Shown in pieces: positions 47,594-56,314 of a stretch of DNA of 64,000 nucleotides (positions are counted from its first letter, which is position 1; every line of letters starts with the position of its first letter). Made by a program: the position numbers and the translations under genes. The notes beneath the pieces were generated by a model that had not been told where the DNA came from, made no database searches, and saw only the letters and a list, made by a program, of their open reading frames with translations. The stretch comes from Neptuniibacter halophilus (GTDB lineage Bacteria > Pseudomonadota > Gammaproteobacteria > Pseudomonadales > Balneatricaceae), in contig NZ_AP027292.1 of the NCBI RefSeq assembly GCF_030295765.1, positions 2,108,001 to 2,172,000 on the forward strand. Reading direction: 5' to 3'.

Positions 47594-49174
47594 ATGAGTA
47601 TCCTGCAAGAAGAAGTTAATCAGCGTCGCACTTTTGCGATTATCTCGCACCCGGATGCGGGTAAAACCACCATCACTGAAAAGCTGCTGCTGTTCGGACA
47701 GCTTATTCAGCAGGCGGGTACCGTTAAGGGTAAAAAGAGTGACCGTCACGCGACCTCCGACTGGATGTCGATGGAGCAGGAGCGTGGTATCTCCATCACC
47801 TCCTCGGTGATGCAGTTCCCTTATAATGGGCGGGTGGTTAACCTGCTGGATACACCGGGTCACGAGGATTTCTCTGAGGATACCTACCGGACCTTGACTG
47901 CTGTGGATTCCGCGCTGATGGTGGTGGACGGCGCCAAGGGTGTCGAGGACCGGACCATCAAGCTGATGGATGTTTGCCGTCTGCGTGACACACCGATCTT
48001 CTCCTTTGTTAACAAAATGGACCGGGATATCCGTGATCCAATTGAGCTGCTGGATGAGATCGAAGAGGTTCTGAAGATCGCTGCAGCGCCAATTACCTGG
48101 CCGATCGGTATGGGGCAACTGTTTAAAGGGGTTTACAACCTTTACACCGATACCATTCATGTATTCCAGCCGGGGCAGGGTCACACCATTCCGGATGATC
48201 TGCAGATTCAGGGGCTGGACAGCGCAGAAGCGCGCGAGCTGCTGGGTGAAGAGTATGAGGACTATCTGGAAGAGGTTGAGCTGGTGCGTGGCGCAACCCA
48301 CGAGTTCGATCAGGAAGCTTTCCTCGCCGGACAACTGACGCCGGTGTTTTTTGGTACGGCGCTGGCCAACTTTGGTGTCCGTGAGATGCTGAATGATTTT
48401 GTGAAGTGGGCGCCGTCACCGATTCCGCGTTCTACCCTGAGTCGTGATGTTGAGCCAGACGAAGAAAAATTCAGCGGCTTCATCTTTAAAATTCAGGCGA
48501 ACATGGACCCGAAACACCGTGACCGTATCGCCTTTATGCGGATCTGTTCCGGTAAATACAGCAAAGGCATGAAAATGCGCCACAGCCGGATTAAGAAGGA
48601 TGTGAAGATTGCCGATGCGGTGACCTTTATTGCTGGTGATCGTGAGAACGTGGAAGAGGCCTGGTCCGGCGATATTATCGGTCTGCACAATCACGGTACG
48701 ATCCAGATCGGTGATACCTTCACTGAGGGTGAAGAGCTGAAGTTTACCGGTATTCCGCACTTTGCCCCGGAGATGTTCCGTCGTGTGCGGCCGCTGGATC
48801 CACTGAAAATGAAGCAGTTGCAGAAAGGCCTGCAGCAGCTTTCTGAAGAGGGAGCCGTGCAGTTGTTCCAGCCACTGAAGAACAATGACCTGATTCTGGG
48901 TGCGGTGGGTCAGCTGCAGTTTGATGTGGTGGTGTTCCGTCTCAAGGATGAGTACAAAGTTGATTGTAAGTATGAGCCGATCAGTGTGCAGACGGCGCGC
49001 TGGGCGGAGTGCGAAGATCATAAACTGCTGGCGGACTTCCAGAAGAAAAACCACGACAATCTGGCGATCGATGGCAGTGGTCTGCTGACCTATCTGGCAC
49101 CTACCCGGGTTAATCTGAGCCTGGCCGAAGAGCGCTGGCCGGATGTGCGCTTCCGCGCGACCCGCGAGCACTAA
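47594..49174 (+). CDS. prfC: Peptide chain release factor 3 (RF3)
   Basis: GTPase that recycles RF1/RF2 from the ribosome. It has 526 residues (E. coli 529). G1 is SHPDAGKT (18-25), then [16 protein letters not shown] (switch region), [12 protein letters not shown] and NKMDRD. Domain II and III follow. Monocistronic, divergent from regB. Confidence 0.97.
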   Translation: MSILQEEVNQRRTFAIISHPDAGKTTITEKLLLFGQLIQQAGTVKGKKSDRHATSDWMSMEQERGISITSSVMQFPYNGRVVNLLDTPGHEDFSEDTYRTLTAVDSALMVVDGAKGVEDRTIKLMDVCRLRDTPIFSFVNKMDRDIRDPIELLDEIEEVLKIAAAPITWPIGMGQLFKGVYNLYTDTIHVFQPGQGHTIPDDLQIQGLDSAEARELLGEEYEDYLEEVELVRGATHEFDQEAFLAGQLTPVFFGTALANFGVREMLNDFVKWAPSPIPRSTLSRDVEPDEEKFSGFIFKIQANMDPKHRDRIAFMRICSGKYSKGMKMRHSRIKKDVKIADAVTFIAGDRENVEEAWSGDIIGLHNHGTIQIGDTFTEGEELKFTGIPHFAPEMFRRVRPLDPLKMKQLQKGLQQLSEEGAVQLFQPLKNNDLILGAVGQLQFDVVVFRLKDEYKVDCKYEPISVQTARWAECEDHKLLADFQKKNHDNLAIDGSGLLTYLAPTRVNLSLAEERWPDVRFRATREH

Positions 49175-49180
49175 ACCTCC

Positions 49181-49206
49181 GGCTGCAGGCCATCCGGCTT
49201 GCAGCC
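49181..49206 (+). terminator. Hairpin after prfC, weak terminator candidate
   Basis: GGCTGCA (49181-49187) pairs with TGCAGCC (49200-49206), followed by a short T/C-rich tract. Partial termination or an mRNA end is possible. Confidence 0.4.
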
Positions 49207-49233
49207 TTACTTTCCTCCCCCTAAGCTGCAGTT

Positions 49234-50019
49234 ATGCATCTGATCGATAGTCACTGCCATCTGGATTTTCCTGTATTCCGAGACCAGCTCGACGCTGTCA
49301 TGCAGCAAGCACTCACTGCGGGTGTCGCTGATATTGTGGTGCCCGGCGTGTGTGCGGCGGACTGGCCACGGCTTCTGAGTCTGGTTGAGCACAAACACCC
49401 GGCTATGCGCTTGCATCCCGCCCTCGGTCTGCATCCCTGTTTTATGCAGCAGCACCGTGAGGAGGATCTGGAGCAGTTACAGCAGGCGTTACAGGCGGGT
49501 GGCATCTGTGCGCTGGGAGAGATCGGGCTGGATCTGTTTATCGCTGATGCGGATCTCGAGCGGCAATTAGCTTTTCTGCAGCCGCAACTGGCGCTGGCCG
49601 ACAGATTCAGGCTTCCGGTGCTTCTCCATGTGCGCAAAGCGCACGACCAGATGCTGAAGCAATTGCGGCGTCAGTCGCTGGCGCGGGGAGGCATCGTGCA
49701 TGCGTTTTCAGGCAGTGCTCAACAGGCGGCTCAATATCTGGATCTCGGTTTCAGGCTGGGCATAGGGGGAACCATCACCTATGAGCGGGCAACAAAACTG
49801 AGAGGATTAGTGAAAACCCTGCCGCTGGAAGCGTTTGTGCTGGAAACCGATGCGCCGGATATGCCGTTGGCGGCGTACAGAGATGAGCCGAATCAGCCAG
49901 CGCGGGTACTGCAGGTAGCACAGACGCTGGCGGATTTAAGGGGAGTGACGCTGCAGGAAGTTGCCGCGCAAACCACGGCAACCACGCGTCAGTTATTAGG
50001 CCTGGATCAGAAGGAGTGA
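49234..50019 (+). CDS. tatD: TatD-family metal-dependent DNase
   Basis: TIM-barrel metallohydrolase of 261 residues. Metal ligands are seen in DSHCHLDF (His7, His9), GEIGLD (Glu about 92), the LHVRKAHDQ His, HAFSGSAQQA and ETDAPDM (Asp). TatD/YcfH/YjjV enzymes are 3'-5' DNases with roles in oxidative-damage repair; which paralogue this is cannot be decided. It overlaps the next, convergent gene by 13 bp. Confidence 0.88.
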   Translation: MHLIDSHCHLDFPVFRDQLDAVMQQALTAGVADIVVPGVCAADWPRLLSLVEHKHPAMRLHPALGLHPCFMQQHREEDLEQLQQALQAGGICALGEIGLDLFIADADLERQLAFLQPQLALADRFRLPVLLHVRKAHDQMLKQLRRQSLARGGIVHAFSGSAQQAAQYLDLGFRLGIGGTITYERATKLRGLVKTLPLEAFVLETDAPDMPLAAYRDEPNQPARVLQVAQTLADLRGVTLQEVAAQTTATTRQLLGLDQKE

Positions 50020-50423
50020 TCGATCATGCCGTGTCCGTTCTGGATCTTCTGCAGGGTTCTCCAGACCAGATCGGTTTTGTCGTTTTTCGGAACTCTGAAA
50101 TAACGGCCCTCGTCACCTACCGGCGTTGACTGATAGCTGCCATCCATCGGTTTGATCACCATGCGGATCAGACTGGCCGGGTAATTTGGCCCTTTTACAG
50201 GCTGGCCGTAACTTTCTTCGAGCGGCTGCAACTGGGCGCGGGATGAAACAATTTTGGTCATGTCGCTGCAGACCCGGCTGTTACCGTTACAGTAGAAGCG
50301 GTTCTGGATGTCGATCAGATAAAAACTGGTGTCGACAGGTTCACCTTTGCCCGGAGTGATAGAGTCCAGACTCATACAGCCGCTCAGGCCCAGAAAAGCA
50401 ATCAAAAGTGTAACGCTGCGCAT
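50007..50423 (-). CDS. Small uncharacterised lipoprotein
   Basis: The 138-residue protein has lipobox GLSGC (Cys16) and a mixed alpha/beta body with two Cys (RFYCNGNSRVCSD) that could form a disulfide. I recognise no named family. AGGAAAG ribosome-binding site. It lies 14 bp downstream of fabY on the same strand and may be co-transcribed with it. Confidence 0.7.
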   Translation of the reverse strand: MRSVTLLIAFLGLSGCMSLDSITPGKGEPVDTSFYLIDIQNRFYCNGNSRVCSDMTKIVSSRAQLQPLEESYGQPVKGPNYPASLIRMVIKPMDGSYQSTPVGDEGRYFRVPKNDKTDLVWRTLQKIQNGHGMIDHSF

Positions 50424-50437
50424 GCATCTTTCCTTGT

Positions 50438-52348
50438 TTAGCAGAGGTCTTCAAAAGGATTGTTCAGTTCAAGACTGATCGGGTTAGCATAGCCCGGCAG
50501 TTCAATCTGCTGATCGGTAATGGTCAGCTCTTCACCCAGCAGTACATTGTTGTCATAGAGATAGATGGGCTTGGCTTCGCCACGCAGTGCGGCCTGATCG
50601 TAGGCGGCGGCCACCTGACGGGTCTGCTCCAGTTTGTCCTGATAGGCGTTAAGCTGTTCACGGCTGTAGCGCTTGCTGAGCATGGTTTTGACGACGTGCG
50701 GCGCCAGTACCGGTGCGGAGGCATTGTTACCGCCAAAGCCTTTCGAGTTAAGCAGAACGGCGTCCATCCCCTCAGCACCCACTTCGATATGCTGGTTACT
50801 GAGATGGAGGTTACTCTGGTGAACGTCGTCAGCAAACTCCGGTGTGGTGACAATGCCGGGAATATAGCCATATTTCCAGGTGCCCAGAGAGGTGCTTAGC
50901 TGGTCACCGCCAGCGGTGCCTTGCGAGTGGCCAAGGTAGCACTTCACCGCTGCAACCGGCCAGTTACCAATGTTAAATGCTTTGGCGGTTTCGTTGATGA
51001 CATGGGATTCAGTCACCCGGTTCTGTGGGGTGCTGGTTCCGTGGGCCTGAACAAAACTGCGCTGCTGCAGCGCTGTTTCGCCGAGCATCTTGCGTACCAG
51101 TGCCGCAGACTTGGCCAGGGTAATGTAGTTGCCAATACCCGGTGCGGAGATCGATTTTTTGTGGCCGTCGGCGTTCACGAATACCTCAGGTACTGCGCCG
51201 TAGATTTCAGCGCCCAGCTCGATCGCCAGGTCATCGCTCATCAACAGCACAAACTGGCTGCTCTCACCGATGGTGAAACCACAGTTGTTGCCGAACGGAC
51301 GGCAGGCTTTACGGTAGCTGTCGGCGGTCAGTTCAGTCAGGTTATCGAGTGCTTTAAGATCTTTGTCTTCGGCCAGCGCGCCCATGGCGCGGAAGCCTTC
51401 AATGACTTCCGGTGTGACCGGTGCATCGCTGCCGCCCACCAAAACCACTTTGCGACGTCCGCTGCGAATATCATTGACCCCGCTGCGAAGGTTGTAAAGG
51501 AATGTGGCGCAGGCGCCCAGTGCACCGCCGGTAGTGCCCACGTTGCCCAGAATGTAGGCGTTAACAAAATCCGCGGGCATCTGGGCATAACCCAGAGGCA
51601 TCTGTTTGGAGGTGGTGCGTTTGCCCAGTGCCGGAAACTTAGTCAGACCACCAAAGCCGAAGTCATCCAGTTGGCCGATAGAGTTGCTGGCGTAAACGGC
51701 AATCTGATCCGGAGCCACGCGGCTGGCGATCGTCTCAAACGGGATGCCGCTTGAAGAGAGTGCATCGGATGCGGCGAATACGGTCATCTGCAGGTTGCGC
51801 GGATGATTGCGCGACTGATACAACTTGCCCGGCTGAAACCCGCTGGGAAGCTGGCCGGCAGATTGTACGGGTGCGCTCTTGCTGTCAGGCAGGATCGCTT
51901 CCAGCAGGCCATTCACCTCTATATCGAACTGTCCCGGAGCGGTCTCTGTGACCTGCCAGTTGGTCGGAATGTTTTGTGGCATCTGCCGTTTACGCAGACG
52001 GAAGCGCAGCCCCTCTTCACCGCAGTTGAGGCTGGCCGGGCGGTTAAACATCACCTGTTCAACGTCAAAGCAGCTTTTTTCGATGCGACGAATCAGGGTG
52101 CTTTCCAGTAGCTGAGTCTGCAGGGTCTGAACCAGCTCCTGAGCGTCGCAGGGCGCGCCGTTCTGGTTGATGTATTTACCATCGGCGGTGGTGGTCAGGC
52201 CAGTGAGAATCGCCAGATCGGTCAGCGTTTCTGTCCGCGATTGTGGGTCCAGTTTGTCAATGATCAGGCGTCGGTAAGCATGATGAAAGGAGGCTCGCCC
52301 GGCGGGGTTTATACCACCAAAACCGACAATGACAGGTAGCTGGGACAA
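50438..52348 (-). CDS. fabY: Beta-ketoacyl-ACP synthase, FabY-type
   Basis: The 636-residue thiolase-fold condensing enzyme is about 200 residues longer than FabB/FabF, as is FabY of Pseudomonas aeruginosa, which starts fatty-acid synthesis from acetyl-CoA and malonyl-ACP. The catalytic triad is Cys280 (GALGACATFLYN), His436 (QAHGTSTPQNR) and His474 (YLGHSQGTAGG). The start is a TTG at 52348 (the codon before it is CCA), supported by AGGAG six bases upstream and by the conserved beginning LPVIVGFGGINPAGRASFH. Confidence 0.88.
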   Translation of the reverse strand: MSQLPVIVGFGGINPAGRASFHHAYRRLIIDKLDPQSRTETLTDLAILTGLTTTADGKYINQNGAPCDAQELVQTLQTQLLESTLIRRIEKSCFDVEQVMFNRPASLNCGEEGLRFRLRKRQMPQNIPTNWQVTETAPGQFDIEVNGLLEAILPDSKSAPVQSAGQLPSGFQPGKLYQSRNHPRNLQMTVFAASDALSSSGIPFETIASRVAPDQIAVYASNSIGQLDDFGFGGLTKFPALGKRTTSKQMPLGYAQMPADFVNAYILGNVGTTGGALGACATFLYNLRSGVNDIRSGRRKVVLVGGSDAPVTPEVIEGFRAMGALAEDKDLKALDNLTELTADSYRKACRPFGNNCGFTIGESSQFVLLMSDDLAIELGAEIYGAVPEVFVNADGHKKSISAPGIGNYITLAKSAALVRKMLGETALQQRSFVQAHGTSTPQNRVTESHVINETAKAFNIGNWPVAAVKCYLGHSQGTAGGDQLSTSLGTWKYGYIPGIVTTPEFADDVHQSNLHLSNQHIEVGAEGMDAVLLNSKGFGGNNASAPVLAPHVVKTMLSKRYSREQLNAYQDKLEQTRQVAAAYDQAALRGEAKPIYLYDNNVLLGEELTITDQQIELPGYANPISLELNNPFEDLC

Positions 52349-52490
52349 TGGATTCTCCTCAGAGGTACAGACAGCAACAGAACTTCGGCACGGTCCTAGC
52401 CTCAGCAGTGGAGCCGGTTTGTGCCAGTTTATAATCGGATTATTTTATCGGTGTTTACCTGTACTGACTAGGTATCCGGTGAATAAAGTC

Positions 52491-52633
52491 TATAATTTTT
52501 CGGCGGCGAGTCGTGTTCGCGAGAGGGGCCTTGGGGGCCCTGGAGAGAGAACTTTTTCGCCGCTTGATAGTCAGTGAGCGTTCAGTGTTACTATTGCTTA
52601 ATTCAGGGAACTGTTGAGTCTTAGGAGTAGAAA
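52491..52633 (+). promoter_or_regulatory. Structured leader and promoter candidates of the OmpA-family gene
   Basis: TATAAT at 52491-52496 (no good -35) is followed by a nested inverted structure: GCGGCGA (52503-52509) with TCGCCGC (52557-52563), then GTTC/GAAC and AGGG/CCCT inside. A second candidate is GAACTT (52549-52554), 16 bp, TCAGT (52571-52575), close to the sigmaE/AlgU consensus at the -35 and only partly at the -10. Ribosome-binding site AGGAG lies at about 52623. Confidence 0.35.
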
Positions 52634-53290
52634 ATGAAAAAACTGGTTGCCGTCGCTGTTGCAGGGGTATTGCTGGCCGGGTGTCAGACGCTGGATCCTT
52701 ACACCGGTGAACAGAAGGTCGGAAATACTACCAAGGGCGCAGGTATCGGCGCAGTTGCAGGGGCCGTTCTCGGCGCTGCTGTTTCAAGTAAAGATGACCG
52801 CAAAAAAGGTGCCCTGACCGGCGCGCTGGTCGGTGGTGCTGTTGGTGGCGGTATCGGCTACTACATGGATCAGCAGGAAGCGCTGTTGCGTCAGGAGCTG
52901 GAAGGCACCGGCGTCCGGGTGCAGCGTATCGGGGATTCAATCCGTCTGATAATGCCGGGCAATATTACCTTTGCGACCGACTCTGACCGGATCGCGGGTA
53001 ACTTCTATCCGGTACTGGATTCAGTGACTAAGGTGTTGCTGAAGTTTGATCAGACTGAGCTGAATGTGGATGGTTTCACCGACAGCAGCGGTTCGTTTGA
53101 ATATAACCAGCAGTTGTCTGAGCGCCGAGCTGCCAGTGTGGCGGATTATCTGGCCAGCAGCGGCATTTCCCGACTGCGGATCAATGCCCGGGGTTACGGT
53201 GAGCGCTATCCGGTGGCGGATAACGGTTCAGCCGCAGGCCGCTCCCAGAATCGTCGGGTAGAGATCAATATCAGTGGTACCCGCCGCTGA
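52634..53290 (+). CDS. OmpA-family lipoprotein (YiaD-like)
   Basis: The 218-residue outer-membrane lipoprotein has lipobox LLAGC (Cys17), a glycine-zipper region (about 35-80; repeated GA and GG pairs), then an OmpA C-terminal peptidoglycan-binding domain (about 95-215) with [20 protein letters not shown] and [16 protein letters not shown]. It would tether the outer membrane to the wall. Preceded by a structured leader and followed by a strong terminator. Confidence 0.88.
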   Translation: MKKLVAVAVAGVLLAGCQTLDPYTGEQKVGNTTKGAGIGAVAGAVLGAAVSSKDDRKKGALTGALVGGAVGGGIGYYMDQQEALLRQELEGTGVRVQRIGDSIRLIMPGNITFATDSDRIAGNFYPVLDSVTKVLLKFDQTELNVDGFTDSSGSFEYNQQLSERRAASVADYLASSGISRLRINARGYGERYPVADNGSAAGRSQNRRVEINISGTRR

Positions 53291-53312
53291 TCGATCTGCA
53301 AACAGGTAAAAG

Positions 53313-53347
53313 AAAGCCCGGTTCGACTGGTTCGGACCGGGCTTTTT
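53313..53347 (+). terminator. Rho-independent terminator after the OmpA-family gene
   Basis: AAAGCCCGGT (53313-53322) pairs with ACCGGGCTTT (53336-53345) and enters a T run. It may serve both convergent genes. Confidence 0.85.
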
Positions 53348-53370
53348 AATGCGTAAATGAGTGCCGTCCG

Positions 53371-54585
53371 TTACCGGGCGATTGCCAGATCACCGGGCCG
53401 GATGTTGTAGCTCTCGGTCGTGCCGCTGATCTTGCCTGATGCTGTGCTGACCTGCACATCATCGATCACCAGCGTCTGGCGGGTGTTATCCAGTGAGGAG
53501 TTGGCTTTCATGTCCGGGGCATAAAAGGTGGATTTGCGGTATATGGTGAGTTTGTCACCCCGTTTCAGGCCCTGTTGGCTGCCGGCATTGATCCATATAT
53601 CACGATCCTGCGTGCGAATAATACGCGCGGTGAAGGGTTCGCAACGTAATGCCTGGTTCAGGTCGTCGGCCATCTGTTTCTGCAGAGCGCTAACTTTCTG
53701 ACCGTAATCCTGTTTCATAAATCCCGGGGTGGCAAAACCGGTTTTGATGGTCGGGTCGAGGCTCCAGAGTCCTGCTGTCTGATAGCGGTTCTGCCAGATC
53801 AGGTGGCCGGAAAAACCATCGTGTATGTAAAGATCCAGAGTGAAATTGCGCAGATGCTTGCGGCTTTTGTAATCAAGCCGGTTGTAGAGGTCGATAAAGA
53901 AATTGTTCTCCGCATGGGTGCGCGGGTCGACCATGGTGATGTCGCGGATGACACCGGAAACAATATAGTTTACTTCCATCTGCCCGGCTTCACTGAACAG
54001 GTTGCTGAGGGAGCCATCGTCCAGTTGGGTCACCGGTGCCAGTTGGGGATTGGGGTGGATGCTGATGCGACCGGCGTTCAGGGCGCTGACCGGACTGCCT
54101 GAATTGAGTTGCTGAGCGAGTTGCGCCGGCAGTTCGCTGCTGATGTTGTAGAGGCCGCCCAGATTGCTCTGTTGCAGATGCTGTAACGGAAAAGCGGTCA
54201 TGGCGACCGATTTTCTGTAGCTGTTGCTGACGCCGTTGCTGCAGCCTTCGTCAATCAGCACATCCGCTTTGATATGCACAAACAGGGTCTGACCTACCAC
54301 CTTTTCATCAATAATCTTGATATTGCTGACCTGACCCAGCGTGCTGATCTGCATGTTGTCGATTTCGAGAATGCCATCCCTGACGACCTGACTGCTGGAG
54401 ACATAAACCGCAGCCTGCATGGAGGCTTGCTGGCTGGCATCACGGATGGCGGCCTGTCGTGCGGCACTGATGTCGCCGTTACTGATGATCGCCTGACCCT
54501 GTGCCTCAACCATGACGGCTGCGGCCAGTTGCGAGAAGATGAAAAGGTAAACGAAGAGGAAAAGCCTGGACGCCAGATTAAACAT
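53371..54585 (-). CDS. flgT: Flagellar assembly protein FlgT
   Basis: FlgT forms the H-ring around the LP ring of sodium-driven polar flagella. The 404-residue protein has a signal peptide (about 1-20, ending LAAA), a flgT_N-like domain (EAQGQAIISNGDISAARQAAIRDA), a middle domain (about 150-300; VNYIVSGVIRDI) and a C-terminal domain (DIWINAGSQQGLKRGDKLTIYR). The start is ATG 54585 with GGAGAG directly upstream; an ATG at 54630 is less likely. Divergent from flgO-flgP; no other flagellar genes in the window. Confidence 0.88.
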   Translation of the reverse strand: MFNLASRLFLFVYLFIFSQLAAAVMVEAQGQAIISNGDISAARQAAIRDASQQASMQAAVYVSSSQVVRDGILEIDNMQISTLGQVSNIKIIDEKVVGQTLFVHIKADVLIDEGCSNGVSNSYRKSVAMTAFPLQHLQQSNLGGLYNISSELPAQLAQQLNSGSPVSALNAGRISIHPNPQLAPVTQLDDGSLSNLFSEAGQMEVNYIVSGVIRDITMVDPRTHAENNFFIDLYNRLDYKSRKHLRNFTLDLYIHDGFSGHLIWQNRYQTAGLWSLDPTIKTGFATPGFMKQDYGQKVSALQKQMADDLNQALRCEPFTARIIRTQDRDIWINAGSQQGLKRGDKLTIYRKSTFYAPDMKANSSLDNTRQTLVIDDVQVSTASGKISGTTESYNIRPGDLAIAR

Positions 54586-54656
54586 ATCTCTCCAATGACC
54601 GATTAAAGATAAAAACAGTAGGCAAATCACCGGATCCTGTAAATGCCGGTTCCGGG

Positions 54657-54672
54657 TGGTTTTGGTTTGGCT
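54657..54672 (+). promoter_or_regulatory. Candidate sigma54 promoter of flgO-flgP
   Basis: TGG at 54657-54659 and GGCT at 54669-54672 place the invariant GG and GC exactly ten bases apart (consensus TGGCACG-N4-TTGCW; here the -12 side reads TGGCT). Polar flagellar genes of this type are often sigma54/FlrC dependent, which is consistent. It lies about 56 bp before the flgO ATG. Confidence 0.45.
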
Positions 54673-54727
54673 ACCTTTATGAATATGGTAGATTGTGGTG
54701 CGTAACCCTCGAGTTTGGAAGATCAGG

Positions 54728-55459
54728 ATGAAAAAAATTTTACTGCTGCTGTCGGGCTGCCTGCTGGGTGGATGCCTGCAGCAGACTCAATCGGCCGATT
54801 CGCCGCCTGAGCGAGTCCATATTGAGAGTATGAGTCCTGAAGTGGTTGCTGAGTTGAATAAGCTCGAGAAAGCACATATCGCCGAGCGCGAAGCATTACT
54901 GGAGAAAGAGCAGGCGATGCTGCAGCGTCAGGTGGTTCAGGTGGAAATCGTTCCGAATGGCCTTGATCCCCTGAGTGAAGCGGTGGCGCAGATGGCAGTG
55001 CAGATGAACGCCGGCTTGCAGCAGAATCGGGTAAAGCGTTTCCCGGTGGCCGTGGTACCTTTCACCAATCTGCACAATGATCGCAGAGTGGGCCGGTTTG
55101 GTGAGCGGATGGAGCAGGCGTTTATCTATCAGCTACAGCAGCACGGTTACAATATGATTGATTACCGCGCGGCGGGGCTGACGACTTCAACCAAACAGCC
55201 CTTATCGAAACAGAATATGTCGGCGTTGCGCACCCGCTATAAAATCTATTTTCTGGTCACCGGGACCTATGCTCAGCACTCAGATGGTCTTGTCATCAAT
55301 GCGCGGGTAATTGATACCACCACGCGACAGGTGCTGGCGACGGGGCAGTCGCATATCTCCAACGCCCGGCTTGAAGGGGGGATTCCCGGTTATAACCCAC
55401 TTGAAGCGCTGAACAAGGGGATGATTGTTGAGAATCAGGGCGGGCCGGTAGGCAGGTAA
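54728..55459 (+). CDS. flgO: FlgO-family outer-membrane lipoprotein
   Basis: The 243-residue lipoprotein has lipobox LGGC (Cys16), an alpha-helical spacer (about 35-85) and the FlgO domain (about 95-230; VAVVPFTNLHNDRRVGRFGERM and NARVIDTTTRQVLATGQ). In Vibrio cholerae FlgO is needed for flagellar stability and motility. It starts at ATG 54728; the in-frame GTG at 54695 adds a charged leader that would spoil the signal peptide. flgP follows five bases later. Confidence 0.88.
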   Translation: MKKILLLLSGCLLGGCLQQTQSADSPPERVHIESMSPEVVAELNKLEKAHIAEREALLEKEQAMLQRQVVQVEIVPNGLDPLSEAVAQMAVQMNAGLQQNRVKRFPVAVVPFTNLHNDRRVGRFGERMEQAFIYQLQQHGYNMIDYRAAGLTTSTKQPLSKQNMSALRTRYKIYFLVTGTYAQHSDGLVINARVIDTTTRQVLATGQSHISNARLEGGIPGYNPLEALNKGMIVENQGGPVGR

Positions 55460-55464
55460 TTGTG

Positions 55465-55944
55465 ATGTTAAAAATTAAGAAAAAAATACTCTTCACACTG
55501 GCGCCGATGCTGTTGCTGATCTCTTTGCTTCAGGGCTGTGAAACGGCGGTGCAGAACACAATTGATGTGGTTGAAGCGCTGCCGGATATTAATTTTCCGC
55601 CCCGGGTGGAGGAGCCAAGACAGCCAAATTGGGTGCGTGCCACCGGCTATGCGCCGATCAGCTTGCAGCCGGGCCAGACTGAGCAGCATAAAATGCTGAT
55701 GGCGATGCGTGCTTCTAAGTTGCGGGCGTATCAGGAGCTGGCCGGGGTTGTGCATGGTCAGTATCTGTTTGGTACTACAACCGTGCAGGATATGGTGCTG
55801 CAGAGCGATCAGTTCAAAACCGCAGTGTCAGGTATTGTCCGCGGTGCGCGGGTGGTGAAAACCTTCCCGGTTCAGGAAGATACCTACGCCACTACGCTGG
55901 AGGTGGATCTGAATCAGGTGCAACGCGCCTGGATCAGTCAGTAA
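55465..55944 (+). CDS. flgP: FlgP-like outer-membrane lipoprotein (LPP20 family)
   Basis: The 159-residue lipoprotein has lipobox LLQGC (Cys25) and an LPP20-type domain (about 55-155; RATGYAPISLQPGQTEQHKMLMAMRASKLRAYQELA, a helical hand-off motif, then VVKTFPVQEDTYATTLEVDL). FlgP forms part of the outer-membrane disc of polar motors. ATG 55465 is used; a GTG directly before it is the alternative. Co-directional with flgO. Confidence 0.87.
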   Translation: MLKIKKKILFTLAPMLLLISLLQGCETAVQNTIDVVEALPDINFPPRVEEPRQPNWVRATGYAPISLQPGQTEQHKMLMAMRASKLRAYQELAGVVHGQYLFGTTTVQDMVLQSDQFKTAVSGIVRGARVVKTFPVQEDTYATTLEVDLNQVQRAWISQ

Positions 55945-55952
55945 GGTAAATC

Positions 55953-55981
55953 GGGGTAGCTCAGCAGGGTGCGGCTACCCC
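55953..55981. terminator. Hairpin between convergent flgP and DUF1244 gene
   Basis: GGGGTAGC (55953-55960) pairs with GCTACCCC (55974-55981). No T run on either side, so termination strength is uncertain. Confidence 0.45.
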
Positions 55982-55991
55982 TTAGCAGGTC

Positions 55992-56285
55992 TTACTTATT
56001 GCGGCTGGCTTCAAAAGCCGCCAGTTGCTCAGGTGTGGCTTCGGTCTGATACTTCTCTTTCCAGCTATCATAAGATTCGCCGTAAACGCGTTCGCGTGCG
56101 GCGTCGTAATCAACGCTGATGCCCTGTTTCTCTGCTTCCGCCATATACCACTTGCTCAGGCAGTTGCGGCAGAAACCTGCCAGATTCATCAGTTCGATAT
56201 TCTGAACATCTTTGCGGCTGTCCAGATGCTCCAGTAAACGGCGGAAAACGCCCGCTTCAATTTCGTTCTGGGTCTGTTGGTCCAT
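55992..56285 (-). CDS. DUF1244 family protein
   Basis: The 97-residue soluble protein has a conserved FCRNCLSKWY cysteine pair and ARERVYGESYDSWKEKYQ. DUF1244 proteins are small helical proteins of unknown role in proteobacteria. The start is ATG 56285 with GAGGAA upstream. It lies 29 bases after glnD as last gene of map-glnD-DUF1244. Confidence 0.88.
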   Translation of the reverse strand: MDQQTQNEIEAGVFRRLLEHLDSRKDVQNIELMNLAGFCRNCLSKWYMAEAEKQGISVDYDAARERVYGESYDSWKEKYQTEATPEQLAAFEASRNK

Positions 56286-56314
56286 AGGTTCCTCGCTTAA
56301 CAATGCGTTTCTGT

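Noticed and set aside
52329..52577. Open frame of 82 codons between fabY and the OmpA-family gene.
   Set aside because: It overlaps the fabY start and the promoter/hairpin region, shows no recognisable protein pattern and has no ribosome-binding site.
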